Positions 55,412-64,000 of a stretch of DNA of 64,000 nucleotides are shown in pieces. Under the pieces are notes generated by a model. The model did no database searches, was not told the origin of the DNA, and was given only the letters and a program-made list of their open reading frames with translations. This DNA is from Chamaecrista fasciculata (Eukaryota > Streptophyta > Magnoliopsida > Fabales > Fabaceae). The DNA lies in assembly GCA_003254925.1 (NCBI GenBank), contig QANZ01037829.1:193823-257822 (forward strand), in the 5' to 3' direction. Made by a program: the position numbers and the translations under genes. Position 1 is the stretch's first letter. Each line of letters opens with the position of its first letter.

Positions 55412-55866
55412 GGGTAAATTACAATTTGATACCTCAGAGGTATGGACCAATTTCACTTTGGTACCCTGATCTTTCAAAAGTGACATTTTGGTATCCTATT
55501 CTATTTGTTCTTAGCACTTTGGTACCTAAAATTTTTTTTCTCATTATCTCTTAATGGAAAAAAACATACGTAGGTCATGTGCATGGTCAAAGATACAAAA
55601 TTCACCATCTTAAAATCATATTTCACGATTCAGCCTCCAAAAACACAATTCAGCCTCCAAAAACACATGATTCGATATGTACTTGAAGATAGTGAATTTC
55701 GTATTTTTGACCATACACATGACTTGCACGTGCTTTCTTTTGTCAAAAAGTAATGAAAAAAAAAAAGAGTTTTAGATATCAAAGTGCTACCAACGAATAA
55801 AAAGGGTACTAAAATGTCACTTTTCAAAGAACATGATAACAAAGTGAAACAAAATGTAATTTACCC
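55412..55866. mobile_element. MULE-like foldback MITE
   Basis: The ends GGGTAAATTACAATTTGATA and TGTAATTTACCC are inverted. The arms carry complementary words (GGTCAAAGATACAAAATTCAC versus GTGAATTTCGTATTTTTGACC), so most of the 455 bp is palindromic. TAATAATTA (55403-55411) and TAGTAATTA (55867-55875) form a 9-bp target duplication with one mismatch. It lies upstream of the PMT8-like gene. Confidence 0.75.
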
Positions 55867-55979
55867 TAGTAATTAATCTAAATTGTTAATAATAAAAATG
55901 GATTTTATTCTTTTGCATTTAAGGGCCGACTTTAATAACTTTTATTAACTAAGTAGATCTATTCTCCCACACTAGCTTA

Positions 55980-57319
55980 ATTATTTAACGACCTTGACGG
56001 GCCTCTCACTCGGTGTGACACAAACGCGGGAGTATTTAGTGCCTAGTATCCTCTTCCTCTGTTTCAATCACTTCCCAAAATAGCAGCATATCAATTTCCA
56101 AGCATACTGCCTCTCTGAGATCTGATCTTTCTCTTGCTTTATTTCTTCTCCTTCTTTTCTTTTATAGCATTTTCACAACCTCTCCACTCACTGCTTTCAT
56201 ACAAATCTCATTTATTATTACCCTTCTCTCATTGTAACCACTTAGATCTCGATCTGAGCACAGTAAGTTTTCGGATTTTTAATCGTAAGCAATGTTTTAA
56301 TTGTTCTTTCTTTGCACCTTCATTGTTGTTTTATATAATCTTTCATTTCTTTTACCGGATCTGGATCAGTTCGTAATGCGGATTTGTTTGATTTAATTGT
56401 TGTAGTGCTCTTGGAAATGGTTGCAATTGATATTCAATCCATTCAATGTTATTATTTGACTCCTTTGATTTCATTTATCAATCGGTGAATTATTTCTATT
56501 ATCCGCTTTAATGTTATTTCTCTTTTATCCGTTGCATCAGATCTGGGAGTCCCGCATAATTGCGTGACTTGTAATTGTCATCAAGTTCATTATTATGCAA
56601 TATAAATAAACTGGGATGTTCGGAATCGGATAGGAGTTTTCAATTTTGGGTTAATATCTCGCGAGAATTTCTCGCTTCTTTTTATGTTCGTCGCATTTTA
56701 TTTTTTCAATCCAGTATTTTATTAGTTTGGTTTTCTCGATCTTTTCGATCGAAATTTACAGGATGGCTTTGTTGTCGGTTGATATTATTGTCGTCATTAT
56801 GTTCTTTATTTCATTTATTAATTCGGTTACAAAGAAAGCCCAAGTCATTTGGATTAAGGAGTAAGAATTTCAACTTGATAGGAATGCAACCATGTGCATC
56901 AAATTGGCCGGTTGTTATTATTATTATTATTATTATTTTATCAATTACTCCCTTACTGTGGAATGTTTAAGTTCATAGGATTCGGAATGGAGTTGTAACT
57001 TACTGTTGTAAAAAATTGCTATAGCTTCGGTTGCACTTCTTTTAGGTCCCTCCTTTGAACTTCCCTACTGTAAAAATTATTATCCTGATTTCATCTCCCT
57101 TCGTTATTTGCAGGTTGTTCGTTAATCTTACTGCACATAACTGCTGAGACCTTGTTTTATTTAATTTCAAATTTAGGGATTGATAGTTTAAGTGGGACAT
57201 TCATATGGTAAATCTTACTCTGAATGTCTAGCAAATCGAGATCTGTGCTGTGATCATATATAGCACATAACTAAGCAGTGAAAGGTGCAATTTGGATTTG
57301 TATTACTATTAACAAGTAG
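55980..57319 (+). promoter_or_regulatory. Promoter and probable spliced 5' UTR of the PMT8-like gene
   Basis: A GC-box-like and CT-rich region at 55985-56250 suits a core promoter and leader. A good donor (CA|GTAAGT, intron from 56263) and an acceptor (TTTGCAG, 57107-57113) would remove an intron of about 850 bp, leaving a short second leader segment before the ATG at 57320. The putative intron contains a TTA microsatellite near 56914-56938. This is inference from splice signals only. Confidence 0.45.
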
Positions 57320-60300
57320 ATGTCAAGGGGGAGATCTGATGGATCACAAAAGAAGCATTTAGTTGCTTCCATTTTTGTGGTGGCAATCTTTCTTGGCTTC
57401 CTATATGTGTATTATGGATCCAAAAATAGTGGTGAATCTGCTCTTGAATATGGAAGTAAATCATTAAAACGACTTGGGTCGTCATATTTGGGAGCAGATG
57501 ATGATGCTGATGGCAAGCAAGACTCTTCATCAAGTTTTGGGCAGGGAGATTCAGATAATGATATTGTGCCCAAGACTTTCACTGTAAGTCACAGTGCCAG
57601 TTTAAACCTCTCCATCTTAAATCTATTGCTTCAGTAGACATCCATGCTAACATTTTTAACCTCTCTATTTGATTAAACAGTTTTTAGCCAAAATAATAAT
57701 AATAATGTAAAGTCTCAATCAGTTTTTTCATTCCATTGCTTCTAATCTTGAAGGTTTGTGATGACCGTCATTCAGAATTGATTCCCTGCTTAGACAGACA
57801 TCTTATCTATCAAATGAGATTGAAGCTGGACCTGTCTTTGATGGAGCATTATGAGAGACACTGTCCTCCTCAAGAAAGGCGGTATAATTGCTTGATTCCT
57901 CCTCCACCTGGATATAAGGTGAAGTTTTGTTGAGAGCTGATGCAATGTTCAATATATCCTCAGTGATAGGTTTCTTACTTTCGTCAGTGTCAAATTGCTG
58001 TTGCATCTGTGATTTTGCAGGTTCCCATTAAGTGGCCACAAAGCAGAGATGAGGTGTGGAAAGCAAATATACCTCATACTCACCTTGCACATGAGAAATC
58101 TGACCAGAACTGGATGGTTGTAAAAGGTGAAAAGATAGTATTTCCTGGAGGAGGGACTCATTTTCACTATGGGGCCGATAAGTACATTGCATCAATTGCT
58201 AATGTAAGGTTGCCTCTGTCTTTTCTTGCAATGCCTATAAGAAAGGGTGTGAACATGAATTTGTTATTTTGGGGGCATGAGCTTTTTTATTTTTCTGTAT
58301 CTACGTAATGTAATATTAATTAGCTTTTACCATCTGTTGTATGATTTTTAATACCTTACTTTTGGTTTTCAATCATTTTATTGTTTGACGCATTCCTATT
58401 TCTTAGATTTTCTTGCATCCCATGACTAAATCAGTGCCTCACATCCAATTTGAATTGCCAGATGCTCAACTTTTCAAACAACATACTAAATAATGATGGA
58501 AATTTGCGGACGGTGCTTGATGTTGGCTGTGGTGTTGCAAGCTTTGGAGGATATCTTCTTTCATCTGATATCATTGCAATGTCTTTGGCACCCAATGATG
58601 TGCATCAAAATCAAATTCAATTTGCCCTAGAAAGAGGAATTCCTGCATATCTTGGTGTTTTGGGAACTAAGAGACTCCCTTACCCAAGTAGATCTTTTGA
58701 ACTTGCTCACTGTTCTCGATGTAGGATTGATTGGCTTCAAAGAGATGGTATACTACTTATGGAGCTTGACCGGTTGCTTAGGCCAGGAGGTTATTTCGCA
58801 TACTCATCTCCAGAAGCATATGCACAGGATGAAGAGGATCTGAGGATATGGAGAGAAATGAGTGACCTTGTGGGACGCATGTGTTGGAGAATTGCTGCAA
58901 AAAGGAACCAAACTGTCATCTGGCAGAAACCTCTGACAAATGACTGCTATTTTGATAGAGAACCTGGTACTCGCCCTCCTGTCTGCCAGTCTGATGATGA
59001 CCCAGATGCAGTATGGAATGTGAATATGGAAGCTTGCATTACACCATACTCTGAACGTGAGTATCTTTTTCTCATGAGTTATTTGATGATTTTTTAATTT
59101 TATGGCGACTATTATTTCTTGTTAACTAGCTGATTACAGTTTGGTAGTGATGCAGAACTGGAATAAAAAACCAGAAGGAAGTAAAAACTCACAAATAAAC
59201 TCAATTTATTTATGTGATAATCAGGTGCAATCTCCTAAGAGTGACTGTAAGCCTGTTATAGATAAATCTAAATAAAAAATTTGAGTAAACTAACAATTCA
59301 GTCCCTGAAAGACCACCGAACTGACAACTGAATTCCTAAAAGATTGAAATATACAGTTTAGTTCCTGAAAGAATAAAACAGTATACTTAATAGTCCTTTT
59401 CATAAACTAAATAGTACACCGTTTTAATTTTTCAGGGGCTAAAAAGTATACCGTTTTAATCTTTCAAAGACTAAATTGTGTATTTTAATCTTTTAGGGAC
59501 CGAGTTGTCAACTCAATAATCTTTAAGAGACTGGGTTGTTAGTTTACTTTAAAAAATTCTATATCAATTTGCAACTAAAGTATGATTACAAGAATTCCAA
59601 ATTATCTCTAATATGGGATATCACTTAGGTATAAAAACCTGTTATCAAATCCGAAATTATTGATAAATAAACTCTGAATTACCCTACCATCCCCTCCTTG
59701 AATCGGGTTGGAGGAAATTAACATGTTCAACACCCACCAGGTGAGTTGAGTGATAATTAGGAAGAAAGGAAGGGAGATAGAACTTTGAACTGTATTTGAT
59801 AATACAGCAGACAACAGCAGAAGAAAATCTTCATTTAATGCTGTGAATTTAAATGCTTGATCAATAGTAGCGTTGGGACTTTTTAGTGGTGCACTCAAGT
59901 AAATAGTGGCAGGTATTTTACTTAAGTCTAAGAAAAAATGGGAAATTATTTTCACTATAGGAAAACATGCTGTGCATCTTTCTTGCTAAATTGGCTATTG
60001 TAATGCTAATTATGTAATCTTCTTGTACTATGTTCTCCATTCATTTTTGCTTTGAGCTGTCAATTAATGGCATTACCTAAAGGATATTCCTAATCTACTG
60101 GCTGCTCATAAAAGTTTAGTTGCATCTAGCCTGTACACAAAGCTGTTGAAATCAGTTTAGATATGTTCTTTAATTATAGAAAACATTATTATAAGAGATC
60201 TAACCTTCTGTTGTTAACTAGAACGGTGGATATGAAATATGAAACCTTTACGTACTGAAACTTTTCTTGATTTTATCAGATGACCACAAAGCCAAGGGTA

Positions 60301-61528
60301 GTGGATTGGCCCCCTGGCCTGAAAGATTGATCAGTCCTCCTCCTAGACTCGCTGACTTTGGCTATACAACTGACATGTTTCAAAAGGACACGGTAATTGA
60401 GAGTCAATATATCTTCTAAATATTCATCTGGGATCCTTTTTTTTCCTGGTGTGCTTGAAAATTATTGTCTAACATGATACAAAATGATAATAACACTAGG
60501 CTTAAATTTTGTCATGTAATACAGGATCTATGGCGAAGGAGAGTTGAGAGGTACTGGAATCTCTTGGGCCCAAAAGTTTCATCAAACACTATAAGGAATG
60601 TGATGGATATGAAGGCAAACATGGGGTCATTTGCTGCTGCTCTTCGAGGCAAGGATATTTGGGTGATGAATGTTGTACCTCGAAATGGACCAAACACGCT
60701 TAAGCTTATATACGACAGAGGCCTTATTGGCTCAATTCATGACTGGTAAGGGAACTGGTTACCCTCCCTCAATATATAGTTATTGCCTTTTCTTTTTGAG
60801 ATAATATTATGCCTTCGATTTATATATGTTGTTTTCATTAAGACCTTGAAGTGTTTCATAAATTTTAATACCTTATTTTTACTTTTATGTTTTAATAAAA
60901 AAAAAATTATATCCATTATAAGCTTAATACTGGAGCCTTCTCAAGTGTACTTTTCTTTCATTAGTTTTTTTTTCCCATTTTTGTATGAGTTTTCTAAACT
61001 TTAGAAGTAAATTAAGTTTTCTAAACATGCAGAGGATTATACCTGACCAGCAAATTACAGGGGATAACAGTAGAAAACTTACTGATTTTGACTTAATAAG
61101 CTATCCTTATCCTGTAGCAATTTCCTTGGATTGCTAGAATTAATTATATTCAACTCTAAGCTTGAATTTGATTGACTTAAATTTACTGGAAAAATTATCC
61201 CAACAGGTGTGAAGCATATTCAACTTACCCCCGGACTTATGATTTACTCCACGCATGGACAGTCTTTTCTGACCTTGAAAAGAGGGAGTGCAGTCCTGAG
61301 GATCTATTGATTGAGATGGATCGCATGCTTCGGCCCACTGGTTTCATAATCATCCATGATAAACAGTATGTGATTGATTTTGTAAAGAAGTACCTACCAG
61401 CTTTGCACTGGGAAGCAGTTTCAACTAGTGTTTCCAGTTCCGAGTCCGAGGAGGACGGAGATGAAGTTGTTTTTGTTGTCCAAAAGAAATTGTGGCTGAC
61501 AAGCGAAAGCTTTGCAGATACAGAGTAG
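57320..61528 (+). CDS. PMT8: PMT8-like putative pectin methyltransferase (DUF248, SAM-dependent)
   Basis: Seven exons (57320-57583, 57754-57918, 58021-58203, 58462-59056, 60280-60392, 60525-60745, 61207-61528) total 1863 bases, 620 residues, the usual family length. It is a type II membrane protein: a short basic N-terminus, then a single anchor at about residues 14-32 ([18 protein letters not shown]), then a stem. The luminal part has [46 protein letters not shown] and the SAM-binding [19 protein letters not shown] second methyltransferase half includes [16 protein letters not shown] and [13 protein letters not shown]. Family members sit in the Golgi and are thought to methylate homogalacturonan; QUA2/TSD2 is the best studied, while PMT8 itself has no proven substrate that I know of. 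Intron 4 (59057-60279) contains a foldback MITE. Confidence 0.94.
59283..59549. mobile_element. Foldback MITE, GAGTAAAC family, copy 3 (intron 4 of PMT8-like)
   Basis: Left end GAGTAAACTAACAATTCAGT, right end GGTTGTTAGTTTACTTT, with complementary GTCCCTGAAAGA/TCTTTCAAAGAC and TATACCGTTTTAATC words inside. Flanking AAAAAATT on both sides is the likely target duplication. Same family as the copies at 22504 and 43426, a little more diverged at its right tip. Confidence 0.68.
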
Positions 61529-64000
61529 GATAGGACGTCCATGGCTTCCTCATTTTATATTTATTACATACTCTTAGCTGCTTTGAGGGATCAATAAGCA
61601 CGCCCCTCTGGTGGTGAATCACTGAACAGTTTATTTTGTAGTATTAATATTTTCATTGGGTTCTTTTTATTTCAGTCTTATATTTTTCACTTAATTCTCA
61701 TTTTTGTGATAATGATTCAAGTTGTTGAGCCTTCTGGGTATTCTGTAAGTTACTTAATTATAAAGATACAGTAGATTTGATGCTGGAATGTAAGGATTTA
61801 TGGCTTGTTAGTTATTTCATATTATCTATTCATGCCTTTTTGGCATGGCATATCAAATCCGTTTCTTGCTTTCGTGATTATGTTGGTACTTTTGCACTGT
61901 AAGCTTAGCACAACGTCTGAGAAAAAAATGGACAATCAGAGGCTTAAATCCAAATTAAAACAAACTGTTATTGTTTTATTATAATTTTTCTTGGTATCTT
62001 CTTCTGTGTGGAGGAAGCTTATCTTCACAGAAACATGTTTATTCTATTATTCCTCATTCCTTTGGGGTTTGAATTCTTAATTTGTGTGAACAATTTTGTA
62101 TTTTTAATTGCAAACCTTACATTTTGTTTTCCCAGGATTACCCTCTCAATCAGAGATTGATTGTATTTTTGAGTTTTGACTATGGCATAGATATTTCCAA
62201 GTCAACAACTTGCATATTAAGTAAGAGCAAATTTGTTTTCAGATCAATTTTAAGAATGCATTATCTCTGCATAAATTGAGTGCATTTCGAAAAAAAGAAT
62301 TTATCATAACTTTATACATTCCATTATCAACTCATTAAGACGTTCCTTGTCTTTAACAAAGATTGTTTTTTTCACCAAACTCCATATTCTATACATGTAA
62401 ACCAAAAATAAAAACGCTTTTGTTTGTGTGTGGATTGACAAATAGACTGATTAGAAAGGAACACAAAACGTGAGAACTTGACGTCAACATTTTTATATTG
62501 TTTGTGGATTATTCCACCAAGATGATTCATAAATGTGGGTTCCAGCTTACACAACAACTACATTCATTCATCTTCCCAGATCTATGAAGTCCCATTCAGC
62601 AGTGAAAGCAACTCTTTCTCTTGGTCATGCTTTTAAAAGTGAAAGACAACCCCTTTAATTAAAGATGACAGGACTCGTTGACTTAAAGATGGTTAATTTT
62701 TAGGCATGCTTAAGCAGCAATGGCCTTTTAAACTAGTGATTGAGATTAATTTGGAAGACACTTTTTCAAAGCAATGGTGAAAAATTAGAAAATTAATTTA
62801 AATTAATTGATAGTGGTGAGTGAATGTTTTCCTGTCAAGGTATTGATCAAATGATGGAAAATTGGGCTTCAATATGTAGAATGAGCCCGGTATTAAGAAT
62901 ATTTATAAGATGATGCATTTTCAACGACTTATTACTCCCGAGAATAACTAGTGGTAATGAATGGTATAAAATGTTGCAATATGTACAATAAAAATAACAG
63001 TATTGTAATAATGTACAATATAAAGAACATTCAACACAAGATTGATCCAAATAGTAAGGAATTCGATATCACTTTCATAAGGTCTCACTATTTTTTGTTA
63101 AGAGACTCATTTATCATAGTTAGTTGTGGTTTTTATGTTTCATTTGTTTTAGATCAGTTCTACACTTTTTTATAATTTTTAAATTGGTCCTAAACCTACT
63201 TTCGAAACGTCATTTGACTTCATTTATTGACGATTTCAACTAGATAGAGAAAGAAGTCTTCAAGCATTCTACTTCTACATAACTTCAAACTCATTGCATT
63301 CAGACTTGAAACGAAAGAGATATGACCAACATTGCTTGTTTGACCACGAAACGAGTTATTCATTTTTAGGACTCAATTTATACCATACGAACTTGAAACG
63401 AAATAAATATAACCACATTCAACATTTTTAGAATCAATTTAAGAGATTATAAAAATATGTAAAATTAATTTGAAACAAATGAAATAAGGGATCAATTTTT
63501 ACCCCAAAGACCAATTTGAAGGTTTTGGAAAAAAGAAAAAAGGGACACTCGTCACTTTTTTACTTTACATGTACATTTCTTTTAAGAGAATAAAAGGAGT
63601 AAATTACTTGAGATGTGCAAGAATTCATTTGAACGACTTATAATTTATATCTACACATGAATTATACAGAATTGCAACATTTTCTATGCAACCTTACTTT
63701 TTATTTTTTTTTTGGTGGGGGTATATGCAACCTTCTAAACGACGCCGTAAGCTCCTTTCACTCAATTTTTCTTTTTGGCCAAAACTTTCACTAAATAATT
63801 AATTTTATAAAATGCAGTCAATATTAATTTGTCATTAGTTAGGGTCCTTGTCACACTAGTTCTATAATTAGCACATCCGAATCCATTTAAGTAACAGTTA
63901 AATGATCCGATTGGAATTCAATATAAAATAAAAGCATTAAATTAATCAATTGATAAATAGCTCTTAATTCACTTATAAATCAACTAATTGAATTAAAAAG
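61529..64000. other. Downstream intergenic region
   Basis: The PMT8-like 3' UTR occupies the first few hundred bases. About 63190-63340 holds one unit related to the tandem sub-units of the palindrome at 12614-13410 (TTTGAC...TTTCAACTAGATAGAGAAAGAA...GAAACGAAAGAGATATGACC), with a diverged second piece to about 63420. No gene or RNA is supported up to the window end. Confidence 0.4.

Overview
This is nuclear DNA from a flowering plant, a eudicot and probably a rosid. The evidence is AT-rich sequence, short GT-AG introns, an R2R3-MYB, a pectin-type methyltransferase, a PRAF-type RCC1/FYVE/BRX protein, a plant-type initiator tRNA gene, and many small DNA transposons of MULE, hAT and Harbinger-like type. 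Single N characters at 6, 3269, 3666, 8489 and 39308 suggest a draft assembly with closed gaps. I cannot name the species.

Layout. 1-8.9 kb is repeat-rich and gene-poor: a 5'-truncated LINE (949-2801), then a TIR element (2984-4586) containing an N-bounded piece of LINE reverse transcriptase. 9.1-10.7 kb holds a subgroup-2 R2R3-MYB gene. 11.2-15.1 kb holds a hAT-like element, a palindromic repeat, a tRNA-derived SINE and a small foldback element. 15.5-25.7 kb holds two tandem cytosolic malate dehydrogenase genes, both on minus. They are separated by a 1.3 kb palindromic MULE-like element, by a second MULE-like element carrying a nested GC-rich hAT element, and by a small MITE. 28.1-28.7 kb is a DUF761 protein gene. 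31.5-34.7 kb is the RNA polymerase III subunit RPC8 gene, with an initiator tRNA-Met gene just beyond its 5' end. 35.5-37.6 kb is a nest of a TIR element, a truncated LINE and a hAT-like MITE. 38.5-44.1 kb is a plastid-targeted aldo-keto reductase, 45.2-51.4 kb a PRAF gene and 57.3-61.5 kb a PMT8-like methyltransferase. The last 2.5 kb is intergenic.

The genes are not an operon and do not form one pathway. From memory, cytosolic MDH, aldo-keto reductase and PMT8 are consecutive in Arabidopsis (At1g04410, At1g04420, At1g04430), so this window probably keeps an old syntenic block opened up by the MDH duplication, other genes and transposons. Exon structures were built by joining open frames at GT/AG sites with phases checked; all the multi-exon models close in frame.

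I found no convincing new biochemical system. The most interesting signals are structural: palindromic elements built from tandem sub-units, one of them close to an MDH promoter; a homogenised tract between the MDH copies; a templated-insertion mosaic in an RPC8 intron; and a three-member MITE family present in introns of two of the genes.
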